Positions 48,024 through 61,261 of a DNA stretch of 64,000 nt are shown one piece after another. The notes under the pieces are model-generated. The model was given only the letters and a program-made list of their open reading frames with translations, made no database searches and was not told the origin of the DNA. Made by a program: the position numbers and the translations under genes. Positions within the stretch are counted from its first letter, which is position 1. The number at the start of each line of letters is the position of its first letter. The DNA lies in NCBI GenBank assembly GCA_013397865.1, contig VZTI01000938.1:67501-131500 (forward strand). The letters are read 5' to 3'. The stretch comes from Struthidea cinerea. Lineage: Eukaryota; Chordata; Aves; Passeriformes; Corcoracidae.

Positions 48024-51000
48024 CTAGGTGAGTTCAGTTATCAGGATGTCAGTGTTGTTCAATTTTACTGGTTTGGTAGTTAAAAACACGTCTAGTCATA
48101 TAATAGCAAAACATATATAAGCACAGTTGCGGGTATTGCATTGTCACGCTTAACCTTGCTCCTAATCAAACTCTTCAGTTACTATGAATGTAAATAAGAC
48201 TTTGAATGTCCCAGTTGTGGGCTCCTTAGATAAGCAATAGTAACTATTTTTCTAAATCTTCAGTGATTAAATATTTAGAAGAACTGGTTTTATTGTTCTG
48301 GATATTACTTTTCTTTAAAACATGTATTCTGTTTCATTAGTTAGTAAACACTGAAGGGAAAATATTAACCAAATATGTAAATGCTATATCTTTGCTAAAA
48401 CTTTTGCCATTTCACAGCTTCATAGTTAAGACTGAGTTCCTGCTAAAAAGGACAACATCAAAGGAAACTCAACTAACTGTCAAATCGGCTATCCCAATTT
48501 GATTTGTATGCAATTTAGAGAAGAAAACAAGTTTGAAGACAACCAGAAATTACTCTCAGACTGTTTTGCTAAGTTCTATAATTGATTTTTTGGACAAAGG
48601 ATGGACATCATTTCTATGACTTCCCTGGATGTTCTCTTTCAACCTGGGACCTCAAGACTACAGAATTTCTTAAAATTCAGAATTACTTCAGTTGTTTTCT
48701 AGGAAGCAGTTTGGCTATTTATTAAAAAAACTGTGTTACAAACATCCCTCAGCAAGCAATTTTGAGAGAGAGAAAGAAAGAGAGAGAGAGAATCTGTACC
48801 AAGTTATTTGGCCATTTCTTTGAGATGTCATTTCTTTGAGTTCTTTTGAAATCTAACTCACTGAATTCCCTTTGTTCAAAGAACACAGAGAGCTATGTGA
48901 CAGAGAGTTTAAAAAAATAAATTTTAAGGCTAATGCCCATTTATTGTTTATTCTTCAGAAGTGAAAACGTGTTAGGATCTAAGACAGCATATGGTATTCA
49001 TTTAGCCCTTAAGGTAGTTTGAACTTGCTTTCAGTAGACTTACAAAAAAAAACCAAAAACAAACCTGCTCATGAGTATTCAAAAGATGCCCAGTTATTCC
49101 TAAAAAGTATAAAATATGATTCTTCATACTCAAGATCACAAACTAATATTTTACAGTTAAGAATGTCCTGTCTATACAGGACAATTAATTTCATCAAGTA
49201 TTTCTTTTGCCCTATAGCTTTTCCTCTACCTGATGTTTATTATTTAGAAACACATGTAATTTAGAACTAAACAATTCAGGTGCATGAAGAATCTACCCTA
49301 TCATCTGGTAGGCTTGCTCAAATCAGTAACACACGGTGCTAAAAGAAAATGTCACGTTTTTGATACAAATTTTTCTAGCTTTCTCTCTTCACCATCCTTG
49401 AAACTTGTTGTCTTCTTTAGATTAAGAGGGCCTCTAGTACTAATTTTCTACTTCTGTAGTTGCTAGAGATTGTGCAAAAATAAACTCTTCTTATATTTCT
49501 ACAAAGATTAATGTGACCAGATTTTTCTTGTGTCTCTCAATAAGTTAGTTCTCAGGCCTCAGATCTTTCCAATAACTCTTCTGAAACCATGAACATTTGC
49601 TGTGCTATTCTTCAAAGTATCAGACAATCAATAAATAAACAATATTGAAGTAACAGCATCCTCTGTCTTCATACAAAAACTGGTAATATCTCTGTAACTG
49701 TATTAAAATTTTCCATAGTTATAGATCAAAAGTCTTGCCAGTACTGTATCCCAACAAAAGTAAATACCAAATTACATAAAATCATAAAAGCATTATTTCT
49801 TTCTACTACAAAATTCGCAGCTCTGCAATGATGACATGTGAGATCTCAACAAAAACTCAAAAAATCAGTCAAGAAAAAAACTCTATAAACTGTCATTTAG
49901 CACTTCAGCATTTTTATTTCATCTACACATTTTATCAGCAATAATCTTGTCTGCTTCCAGACTACTGACAACATACATAAAGAGGTCCTTCTGCAAATTT
50001 GCTAATGCTCCATTAGGTTATATTTACAAGTTTATCATATTTGATTTATCAGGTCACTGTTACTGTATTTGATGCATCCTACAGTGACTGTACATAGTCA
50101 AAATAAAGGCCTTATTGAAGGGCTGAAAAGAATTTTCTTATTCTCGCTCACTTGAAGTCCTTTTTATGTATGGTGATGAATCGTCACCTACCCACCAATC
50201 TGCCAAGAGATTTTTCTGAAACAGATATTTTTGTCTGCTTCCTAGTTTCCTGACACAGATGCTTCCTTCATGCTTACCAGAAGTATGAAAAACATTGTCC
50301 CAGTGGATGGACAACTAGTTGTAACAAAATTAATGCTGATGATCCATGAATGTATTTCTGATAGCTTTTCAGTGACGATCTGACAAGGTGTCAGATGCTT
50401 GACAAGATGTCAAACACCCTTCCTGAACCAAATGCCCTTACCTAGATGGTATTTCAATAAACTTGATTTTGACAGAAAACAAAAAATAAAGTTTGGATTG
50501 TATATGGAAGATGACCCAGCTGAAAAATCCCCCTGCATTTTTTTTTTTTTTTCCACATCTGATACCTCCAAGTAGTCTCTTTGATCTGGTTTATCCTGTG
50601 GTTGAAGAAACAGCAGTATCTGAACAACAAATGGAAGAATCTAAAGGAAAAAATTCTGCAAGAGTGATGAAGCAGCTTTGCCTCAGACATAACTGCCACC
50701 TGGCTGCTCAGAAAACTACAGACCTATTCAGCTTCTTTTCAGACACAAACCAAATATGTTTCAAAACTTTCAGCTATCTGCATAATGATGCATCTTACCT
50801 TCCTCCTCAATTAACAAAAGAATATCAGAGTATAGGTTTTTCCCCCTTAAGTTAATAATATTTTCAGAATCCTGATTTTTCTTTCTGCATATTTAACTTT
50901 ATTTATCAGCTGTTTGTAGTCTCCTGTCTCTTTTCATTAATTTCAATGCTTTTCATATCTAACCAAGGTGCCTTCCAAAATAATAAATATGTAATTTTTT

Positions 51001-51956
51001 ATTCTAGGAGTGTGAATTTGGTACACACAGTAAAGTTTCTTGAAAAAATTCCCACTTACTATTTACTGTACTGGTCAGCCTCTATCCCTGGTGAATCCAG
51101 TGAACTAGATAGAAAACAGCAGGGGAGGAAGTAATTCTGGTTTATAAAATGACTATAACAAATACCTAATAAATAATTATGTGTTAAATGTGTTTTATGC
51201 TCTACACACAAACAAAACTAAAGATAAAGAGCATTTGCAGCATTTCAATTTGAGATGTCATAGGGAAAAAAAAGGAAAGAAAACATAAAGCAAAAAGCTA
51301 AATGCTTTTTTCAGATATCTTCTGCAGGTAAAGTCAAGACGACTATTATCTTGCTTGCTATTGTCTATTGTGTCAGAGCAGCTATGCTTGCTATGCAAGA
51401 TGTAAATCTGGTACAGCCTTAGTTTTCCACGCAATCAACTAAGCATTAAAAAAAAATAGGAAAAATTAAGATAATATCAAACTAGAAAACTCAGATTCAT
51501 TTTTATCTGATGTGTACTGTATTATTTATTCAAATTATCTCCAGTAGTTGATAAATTAATAAGACAGAACTATTAGGTATGAGCTCTGTATATATGAGAC
51601 TTCAGTTAGGTGGAGGTTTTTTGGAAGGGCTTTCATCTTCTAATGGTTAATCTGAGGTTGTACCATGTAAATGGTTTATCTGAAACTGAATAGCAACCTT
51701 GTACTTGTAGGAGACTAATGCTTTAGAATTATTGCAACAAAATAATGTTATCATTGGAAAATTATGCTCCAGGTAATAATATTAGTTCTGATTCAACAGA
51801 TTTCTAAGAAATTCTGAAAATATTTTTTTTCAGCGTATTTAATGAGAAGCTTCCATCAAACAGAATTTATCATAAATTTGGCTTAGGGAATTCTTTTAGC
51901 TATATGTTGAAGAACATGTATTTTGCAACATACATAGTTGAAGAACTTTTACAAAG
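48024..51956. other. AT-rich DNA; possible decayed coding text near 50.2-50.9 kb
   Basis: A GA-rich simple repeat lies at 48764-48792. Between about 50230 and 50855 several plus-strand frames of mixed composition occur, including 50493-50855 (120 codons) with a run of phenylalanines coded by 15 T at 50538-50552. I recognise no family and no clean splice sites. Confidence 0.4.
48764..48792. repeat. (GA)n simple repeat
   Basis: An interrupted run of GA/GAAA units on the plus strand, an ordinary microsatellite. Confidence 0.9.
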
Positions 51957-52840
51957 GTCTTGTTAAACATCTTCATTAACGATCTGAATGATGGGGCAGA
52001 ATGTACTCCCTGCAATTTTGCTGATAACACAAGACAGCAAGAATTGTCTGATACACTAGAGGGTCATGCTGTCATCCAGAGGCATCTTGACAGTCTGGAG
52101 AAATGGGCTGAAAAGTACACCATGAAGTTCCACCAGGGGAAGTGCAACGTACTGAACCGAGGGAGAAATAACCTCATCTACCAATTTATGCTGGAGGGTG
52201 AACAAATGGAAACCCGTTTTGCCCTGGGGTTCCTGGTGAACACCTGTCGAACATGAGCCAGCAATATGTCCTTGCAGCAAGAAAGGGGAATGGTGTCCTC
52301 ATATGGAGTAGGCAAAGGATTGTCAGCAGGTTGATGTAGGTGATCCTTCCCTTTTAATCAGTGCTGCTGAGGCCACACCTGGAATGCTCTTTTCAGTTCT
52401 GGGCTCCCCAGCACAAGAGAACCATGGACATACTGGAGTCTAACAAAGAGCTACAAATATGATTTAGGAACTGAAGCATCTCTCCTATGAGCAGGGACTG
52501 TTCACCCCAGAGAAGGGAAGGCTCAGGAGGTGCTTATCAATACCTGTGATTATCTGGGAGTGTAAAGAAGACTCTTCTCAGTAGTGTTCCGTGACAGGGT
52601 CAGAGGCAAGGGCCACAGACTGAAACACAAGAAGTTCCCTCTGAGCACCAGGATATTTTTTCACTGTAAGCACTGGCAAAGGTTGCCCAGGGATGTTGTA
52701 GATTCTGCATTCTTGGAAATATTCAGAAGTTTTCTGGACATGGTCCTGGGCAACTGGCTCTAGGCAACCTTACTTGAACAGAGGGTTTGGACCAGATGGA
52801 CTTTGGAGGTCTCTTCCAACATCAACCATGATGTGTTTGT
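51957..52840 (+). mobile_element. CR1 LINE fragment with RT remnant, plus strand
   Basis: The first ~300 bp encode the reverse-transcriptase palm region: LNIFINDLNDGAECT followed by FADNTRQQ at about 52017-52040, where CR1 elements normally carry the catalytic FADD box. The second aspartate is replaced by asparagine, which would abolish polymerase activity. The frame 51960-52256 (98 codons) ends at a stop, and the rest follows CR1 order through ggttgcccagggatgttgta to the 3' UTR end gaggtctcttccaacatcaa near 52820. No octamer tail is left. It is 5'-truncated and dead. Confidence 0.95.
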
Positions 52841-55800
52841 ACGTTTTCTTCCCATATGTGAGTTATATAGTGCTCTTACATGTTTGATGAAAAGTTTTTC
52901 ATTCTTCATAGATAGCGTCCTGAGAGACTTGCCCTTCATGGCAGTGAATTCCAATTTCTTATCCTGTAGAGCCATGAAATACTAGACTTGAAAGTAATAA
53001 ACACTTTTTGACACACATTATTAGTGCAGAGCTAAAACTTTTCTATTCTAGATCTCAGAAGAGGGAAATCTTCCTCAGACTATGTCCTTGCTTTCCACAG
53101 AAAACAAGTATGGCACAAGGAAGGCAGTTGTCTTCAAACCAAGAACAAGGTCTAACTTATCAGGAAATGAAGATTTAATGTCATGACTCAGGTTGAATTC
53201 AATTTAGAAGAGCACATTAGTTAATCACATTAACTGAAAGAATCCAGCTGATGTAGACAGTACTCATACAGAGTCATATGCATGTAACCTACTAACAGGT
53301 TTCTAAATCTTTCACTTGTAAGCCTTTGTTGTGACTTCCTGTCCACTTTGCACGGAAAACTCACGCATGATGGTGTGACAAGCAAATCACATTAAAGACA
53401 CATACCATTAAAGTGTCTTTATGACCAAACTACATAGCATTTTTTATTAATATGTTTTTCTAAAATGAAATATTTTTGGGATGACTGAACAGTGTGCCCT
53501 TTTAGAGAATTAAGGGAAAGACTCCTGAATATCTCAGTGTTTCAGTGGACGTTATTTGGGAATAAAATACATTTCAAATTCTACAAATTAAATATCAAAA
53601 TATATGCTCAAGATTCTATCCAAAATATGCATCTAGGCCCAAAAGAAATAATGATTTAGTCTAAACTTCTCCTATTGCTAGCATTTGTTCTTTCTGAGAG
53701 TTATGTATTAATATATTTATTTAACCATAGGTGTTTTCTTGCCTAATTAAATATTTCACTAAAGTGTTTCTTGATTCCTCTTCTTTTAATGGGTTCTACC
53801 ATTGTCTTGTCCTTGAATTATACCTATGATAACATGGCTTTTTTGTTAGAAGGTAGTAGTATTGCAGTTAGAAGTTTTGGTCCCATAATCATCTATCCTT
53901 AGACTTCTTTTTTCTTTTAGAACACCAAACAGCCTTTTAAAATATGTAATATGCAAGTTTCCTCATAATGCTCAGTGTACAGGAAAATAACCACATTGCT
54001 AGGAAGAACTGCAAGGGAGGGGAGCATGCACAAAACAATAAACTCAGTGGTGTTGTCATAAGTTAGTTTGGAGGGGCAGGGGGAAATCTTATTGATAATT
54101 AAACAGTTTACTTCCATGAGGAGATAGGTGCTCTGTTAGAACAACAGTTCATTTAGGACCTATTTCTCAGCAAAAATTTGGTCCTTACTTTATGACGCTG
54201 TGTTATTCTAATCACTGTGCACAATTGCACTCCCACGTCAGTTAATTAAAAAAACCCGCCATGCTTTTGCCTCAACATCCCAGCAAATCAAAGCTCTCAA
54301 GGCAAGATCAATGAACTCGCAATATAAGCTGTGTTGACAACATCTGTGAGGATTTCAACTTAAGTATAAGAAGACATTCATCCTTACATTAGTATGTCAG
54401 TGTAAGTTCCACTCACTCCAAGTGATTGTTCAGAAGTATTGTGTACAAACTGCAGAACTGGGAAATATCATTAATGATAGTAAGCTACAGAAGTTAGCAC
54501 TGTTTTCCAAATGTCTGCTCTGCTAAGTGTAAATTCACACTAGCAGACAAATACAAGAAGGTTGGTACAACTAGCATTTCTAGGCACTAGCAGATGAAGT
54601 AATGAGTAATCAGGCAGTGCTTAACCAGCAGTTAGCAGTGATGTCCAGACATGGTAGCTCAGCACAGGGTTGGAGAACAGATATTTTCAATAACATTGAA
54701 AAAGTTTGCACAGTGCAGGACACAGGATGCATGAATGTACCAGTTATGGGGAAAAAAAATACATTTTTTAAGAAACATATCTCTGAAACTGTTGTACTGA
54801 CAGGCAAGTCAAGATGATTTATAAATACTTGTGTGCACACACATTGAATGTTCCTTCCTCTCAGTAGAGCAGGTACCCTTAAAAATGTCGAGAAACAGAC
54901 TTTTATAAGTAGTTGCAAAATTTCCTTTAATCAGAAAGCCTGTAAAAAAATACAAGGGTACATTTTTAAAGGCCAAGTAACATCTCGGCAAATCACATAC
55001 AAGTACATGTACTGACAAAAAAGTCCCATCTAAAGAAGATGGAGGATTCTGAATAGCATCAATGAGACTAAGACACCCATCTTATCAACGACATTTACCC
55101 ATGATCAACTGACCATCATTAGGTCAGATACTGGGCATCATCAGCAAATGCAAATGAAACTATACAAACAAAAAAACCCCCAGAGAACAGAAAAGAGTTG
55201 TTCAAAAGGCTTTTGAAGACAGTATGTGGGGAAAATACACAAAAGCTCTGTATGGCAGTGCTACAGTTTTAAACTAGTAGTTATTAATGCTGTGGAGTTT
55301 ATACAGAAGATCTCTGGTGGCAGTTTTGTGCTAATTTGTACCAGCCATTTTGGGGGCATCCAGAAATCTATCTCTATCAAGACCATAAGTCACAATCCAT
55401 ATTTATATACTCTACGAAGTGTTGAACTGTAAGGTACATACAATATTCTAAAACAATATGAGCAAAAGCACATTTATTAAAAACTGAGAAGAAGGATGTG
55501 AAAAGGATTTTAACCCATTGTAAGTTGTTAGAACAATGATACTTTAGACAGCTAATACATAACTTTGGTTTTTAAAGACTAATACTTTAGGGTGGTTTTA
55601 TGTTTCATGAGAAGGCGATTTCCTTTCTCAAAAAGGTTATCAGAATTTTGCAGCCAAACTGTTAAACTTATCTAATATGACAGTTGTTTGGTTAGCAGAA
55701 CATGTAACAATATCACAACATGTGAAAAACAACAGAAGCTGCACTGTGTCTAGGGGGAAGTCTTCAGCTGATTTGTTGTACGACAGGTACTGAGCTGTGA

Positions 55801-56049
55801 AATTCTGAAGACCTGTTTAACTTTAATAAATATATTTAGGTCTTCATGTTCAGAAGTATTAAAGTTTGTAAATATTTAATCACTCATTAAAATTTTTGTG
55901 GTAACAATACTTTTTAAAAATTACAGCTTGAAAGCATATAAATGTTAGGATCAAAATAAGGCAGAAGCAGAAAAATTCCCAAAAAACTACAGAAATTTTT
56001 TATATTGATCTATCTTGAACATAAATTGAAATAATATGTATTCATATTG
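52841..56049. other. AT-rich DNA without recognisable gene
   Basis: No coding or interspersed repeat family is recognised. The overlapping frames at 54602-54918 lie on opposite strands and neither shows a motif. Confidence 0.5.
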
Positions 56050-57143
56050 TCCCCCACAGCATACTCCTGGCAGCCCATGTCTTGGACAGGTGCACTCTTT
56101 GCTGGGTTAAGAACTGGCTGGATGGCTGGGCCCAGAGAGTGGTGGTGAATGGTGCTGCAGCCAGTTGGTGGCCAGTCACTAGCGGGGTCCCCCAGCAATC
56201 AGTGCTGGGGCCAGTCCTGTTTAATATCTTCACTGATGATCTGGATGAGGGGATTGAGTCCACCATCAGTAAATCTGCAGATGACACCAAGCTGGGAGCA
56301 TGTGTCGATCTGTTAGAGGGTAGGAGGACTCTGCAAAAGGACCTGGACAGGCTGGATAGACGGGCTGACATGAAGTTTAACAAGTCCAAGTGCCGAGTCC
56401 TGCTCTTTGGCTACAACAACCCCCTGCAGCGCTACAGGCTGGGGACAGAGTGGCTGGACAGTGCCCAGGAGGAAAGGGACCTGGGGGTACTGGTCAACAA
56501 CCAACTGAACAGGAGCCAGCAGTGTGCCCAGGTGGCCAAGAAGGCCAACGGCATCCTGGCCTGTATCAGGAATAGTGTGGCCAGCAGGACCAGGGAAGTC
56601 ATTCTTCCCTTGTACTCGGCACTGGTGAGGCTGCACCTCGAGTGCTGTGTCCAGTGCTGGGCCCCTCAGTTCAGGAAGGAGGTTGAGATGCTTGAACGCA
56701 TCCAGAGGAGGGCAGCAAGGCTGGTGAGGGGCTTGGAACACAAGCCCTGTGAGGAACGATTGAGGGAGCTGGGGTTGTTTAGCCTGGAGAAAAGGAGACT
56801 CAGAGTGACCTTATCACACTCTACAACTTCCTGAAAGGTGGTTGTAGTCAGCTGGGGGTTGGTCTCTTTCTCCAGGCAGCAACTGACTGAACGAGAGAAT
56901 ACAGTCTGAAGCTGCACAAAGGGAAGTTTAGGTTTGATGTTAGAAAAAAATTCTTCACTGAAAGAGTGACTAGGCACTGGAATCAGGGAGGTGGTGGAGT
57001 CACCATACCTGGACGTGTTTAAGAAAAGACTGGACGTGGCACTCAGTACCATGGTTTAGTTGATGAGGAGGTGTTAGGTCATAGGTTGGACTAGATGATC
57101 TTAAAGGTCTTTTCCAACCTAGTTAATTCTGTGATTCTGTGAT
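56050..57143 (+). mobile_element. CR1 LINE copy, ~1.1 kb, plus strand, with octamer tail
   Basis: This is the longest and best-preserved CR1 in the window. It begins inside the reverse-transcriptase domain of ORF2, runs through the C-terminal region and 3' UTR (actagatgatcttaaaggtc) and ends in attctgtg octamers at 57128-57143. It is 5'-truncated. Sequence quality and higher GC suggest a younger or more GC-rich CR1 subfamily than the other copies. It carries the ORF listed next. Confidence 0.96.
56082..56834 (+). pseudogene. CR1 ORF2 reverse-transcriptase fragment (250 codons)
   Basis: The open frame covers the C-terminal part of the LINE reverse transcriptase. The conserved GVPQxSVLGPVLFNIF block lies at residues 35-50, the catalytic box at residues 65-68 and a conserved LGVLV block near residues 128-132. 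The catalytic box reads SADD (56274-56285) where CR1 normally has FADD; both aspartates remain. The final dozen residues depart from CR1 after a frameshift near 56805, and the normal C-terminus continues in another frame. The endonuclease and N-terminal RT are missing, so the element cannot move by itself. The frame is open by retention, not host selection, as far as can be seen. Confidence 0.9.
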
Positions 57144-58455
57144 ATTTAATGTGAATTTAAGACACTTTATATATGCTTATTATCTATTTGATATATATCT
57201 AATTAGGGTTATCTTTTGAAAATAATTATATCAAAAAAAGCGCATATAAAACATAAATACAAGTTTCATATTTTATTTCATGTAATCATTTACAGCATGA
57301 AATAAAATTGTTCTACAAAATGTACAAGTGCTAATTACTCCCAGTAACAAGAACTAATTCTATTTGTAATGTCAAAGACACGTTATTGCAATTACACATC
57401 TGTAATATAAATAATGAAACAACCCCAGCACTTTTAAGTGAACACTAAACTTCTGTTGCTTGTTGAGCAGTTCCAGTTTTCCAACTCACTGCAGATGTTT
57501 TTTAGACTTGTGTGTGTAAGTGTATCTGTGTGTGCCTTCATTAAGTTTTCTCTAGTTATTTTGGGGCTTTTAGGTTTTACATTTTGAGTATGAAGTTATT
57601 GCAAGTTAATAAACTGATTTTGGATACCCTTATTCGGGTACCTTTATATCTGTGGTTCTGAAGCACAGAACGGTATTAGACTTCATTAACAATATTTCCT
57701 TTATTTGAAGATATTTCTGTCCATGAAATTATGCTCAATATCTCCTGTGTACTTATGATTTGTTACCTATAGTTTATTTCAAGCTTTCTCACCCACCTTT
57801 TTTTGCTGTGTTATTTAATTTTTTTTAAGATATGAAAATGGATAAGAGTCTTAAAAAATAAAAAAAATCGATGTCATCCATTTGTGCTCTAAAAGCTCTT
57901 GGTGCAAGTTTGAATCTCTCATAGGTTTTCAGTCCTCTCTATTTGGGCAGTTATTAGACTAGAACATCATTTTTTTTGGATAAAACATGCAACAGATGCA
58001 CATCAATAGCCATGCCAGCTATGCCTCAGTATATTTTCCAACTTTATTGGCAGGACATCTGGTTCAAACAGTTGGGTAAACAACAGTAACCAAACCCTCT
58101 CACACCCTAAGCTATTTCCCTGCTTTTAAAACATTACTGAAGGTGCCAAAACAATGTGTAAGGAACGATAATGATGCCATCAGCCATTTCCAAGTAAGTA
58201 GCCATTAAATTGTTATTACCTTCATTTTAATGCATAGCATAGCAGCATTGGTTTCAGATCAGCTGTCACTTCAAATGCTATTTTGCTGCACATATATATA
58301 CTTGAAATTGAAACACATTGGAAAATACATGACAATTTTGAAGGAAGTTCCACCCAAAATTAAGAAAGTTTTTTTAGCCCTGAATCTCTGAGCCCTTTCT
58401 ATGATAAGTGTAATTTTTATAATTTATATATAATCATAACATATTTATATGAACA
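57144..58455. other. AT-rich DNA without recognisable gene
   Basis: No coding or repeat family is recognised beyond TG-rich and A/T-rich low complexity (for example 57509-57536). Confidence 0.5.
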
Positions 58456-58800
58456 AAATCATAGAATCATAGAGCTATAGAATTTTTGAGTTGGAAGGGA
58501 CCTTAAAGATCATTCAGTTCCAACCCCACTGCCATGGGCAAGGACACCTTCCACTAGACCAGCTTGCTCAAAGTCCCATTCAAGCTGGCCTTGAACACTT
58601 CCAGAGATAGGGTATCCACAACTTCTATGGGCAACCTGCTCCAGCCCCTCACCACCCCCACCGTAATGAATTTCTTCCTAATATCTAATCTTATAGTTCT
58701 AATCTTCCTAAAAATATAATCTAAACGCACCCTCTTTCAGGGTTTGGTTTTGGGCTTTTTTCAGCCTTTGTCTCATCAGTAAATGCCCTTGTAAAACATA
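58456..58800 (-). mobile_element. CR1 LINE 3' fragment, minus strand
   Basis: It begins with the complement of the octamer tail (aatcatagaatcatagagct). It continues through ttggaagggaccttaaagat, tccaaccccactgccatggg and the complement of the ORF2 end (gggcaacctgctccagcccc), fading out near 58800. It is 5'-truncated. Of the copies here it most resembles the one at 9404-9755, which lies in the same orientation. Confidence 0.95.
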
Positions 58801-61261
58801 CCTCTCAAGCTCTCTTCCAGGTGAAGGTATGTCGTACATAAAGACCAAATGAAGTATATAATACCAGTTATACATGAATCTCTTGTTCATGCTCCAGTTT
58901 CTAGTTCACTTGCTCAACTTGATTTAGTTGATCTTCCTGTTCATTGCATTTAACATGCCTCCTGTGTATCTTACCAGATTTTTCCCTTTCTCGTCCAGTT
59001 TACTGACCCCAGCTTTTATAAATATTCAGATGATAAAAATGAAGATAATTAATTGCTGATGTTCACTGGAGCAATAGGCCTGTGCTTTCAAAGACTTTCT
59101 TTACTGTTTAATGTCTATTCACTATGACACAAGTATTTTTTAAGATCAAATAAATATCTGGAACCTGCAAAATGCTTCTATTTAAAAACATTTACATTTT
59201 TCATCCATCTCTTTATGCTGGAAATTTTCTTACAAAAAGAAACATTGCTATTAAGAATCTCTCTGTGGCTTTCATTTGCTTAAAATCCAAAAACTTATTC
59301 CTAGAACATATTGAGATATTTTAGAAATTACAGTGAAATTAAAGATGAAATGATTGCATTTTAATTGAAATGTACACATTTTAATTTTAAAAAATTAAAG
59401 ATAATAAATGAAAAGAGAAACTAAATAATATTCTATTAAATAGCAAAAGAATTAATATATTTCATTGATCAAATTCACCAAAAGTGGTTACCTCGTTTAC
59501 TCGTTGCATCAACAGACAAACTGAGTGTCAATCTGCTTTACAGTGAATTTGATGGCCAATTTCTAACTGATATAAGCTAAAGACAGGACTTCACATGAAT
59601 AATTAAAGTATACAATGATCAGACAGGAAAGATGGGGAAAGGGAAAACAACTACCTTAGAGCAAAGGACAGCTCAAACTACCTTTTTCTTTAATTTTACT
59701 GTCAGATTAAAATTTCAAGTCTAATAGTACTCAATTGTTCGACTCTTTCTAGGAAACATGTCACCATAAGAGGAGAAATACAGTGGTGCTTAAGAGATTA
59801 GCAAGATTTCTGGATAAAATTTGAAATCACTGAAAATAAATTAAGAAAATTGGGTTATAGATTCTAAGACAAATTACCTTCTACTCTTGCATTTTGTAGT
59901 ATATATTTAATTTCACTTTTCCACTGCTTGGAAGATAGTGATAGATATTAAGCACAGCCTGCCTCTGCAGAATTTACTGGTAGTGAAATAAAAATATTGC
60001 CTGTTTTGAATTGTCATTGCTGTTTATACATTCACAGTTAGATCAACCATTGCAAGCCAGTCAAATATAAAGAGATACAAGACAGGTTTGATTTCCTCAT
60101 AAGAAAGTTATACTCTCTCCACCACTAACTAGATAATACTTCTAACTTCAGGTGCTTTCAGTAAAAAAACTGGGTTGAGACAACCTTTTTGCACTATTGT
60201 AGTATTTCTATAGATGTAATATACTACCTCAAAAGAAAATGAGAGGGAAGGAATTGATTTACATTTTGTCTGATGACCAAATTCTAAGCAAGTTCTGGGA
60301 AGCAGATTACTACAGCTGACTGCAAAAAAAAAAACCACCAGTTGAGTGTTTTTTGCTTACCTTTATATGTACAGGACAAGAATTTTCCTCTGATAAATGG
60401 ATGAAAATTAAAATTAATTAGCCTAGTGCCCAATATATTAGTAGGAAAGGTGTTTCTTCTCTCTACTACCTTAAAGGATATTAGCTGCTAGTAAATAATT
60501 AATTTTAAAAGGAAGTTACAGTGGTTGGAAGGAAGAATATTTTAATACTCAGCTGGCATAATTATGTTCTGCAAAAATGGACATGATTGAAGCATGTCAT
60601 CAACATTCATAACAGCCTTGGCATACCCTACTGAGGAATGAAGCACTGCCAGTCTGACATACTGCTATACAGAAATACAGAAACTAAGACAATAAATTCC
60701 AAAGAAATGAAATGTTCATCCAAATAACGACAGTGCTGTGTGCAAAGTCAGAAGATAATGCCTGAAAAGCACAAATGATTTCCCTGCAAAGGTAAATCCT
60801 CTTTTGCTTCCTTTCCATAGCTACTCAAAGAATAAATCAGTAACACTGGGTCTTGACACTGTATGCTTGAGTACTGAAAACAGAAAAAGAGAAAAAACTA
60901 TTAAAGACCAAATGTTTGTATACTTTCTCTTTCAAAAAAGTACAAGGTTATGAAAAAAGATGATAATGAATTAACACAAATATCTAGAAAAGTACACAAA
61001 ACTCAGAAAGGTAATGCTTATGAAAAGCAAAATAATATAATTAGCACAAATTTAAATAGTAAGACATTCATTTTGAGGTTTTTTAAACTATGTGGCTTGC
61101 AAACACATTCGAAAGGGCTTTTGCTGCCTACTGGAAATTCTCTCTTTATATGCCATGTTCATCAAAAGTATAAAACCAAAAAGAGCTCACTAAAGACTAC
61201 AAAACTGTAGCTTTTCGCAGGTATTTCCATGAAAAAGCTGAGATAATCGTTGTCAAATCTA
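58801..61261. other. AT-rich DNA without recognisable gene
   Basis: No gene or interspersed repeat is recognised; reading frames are short and AT-driven. Confidence 0.5.

Noticed and set aside
56313..56741. 142-codon minus-strand frame
   Set aside because: It is the antisense shadow of the CR1 reverse-transcriptase ORF at 56082-56834.
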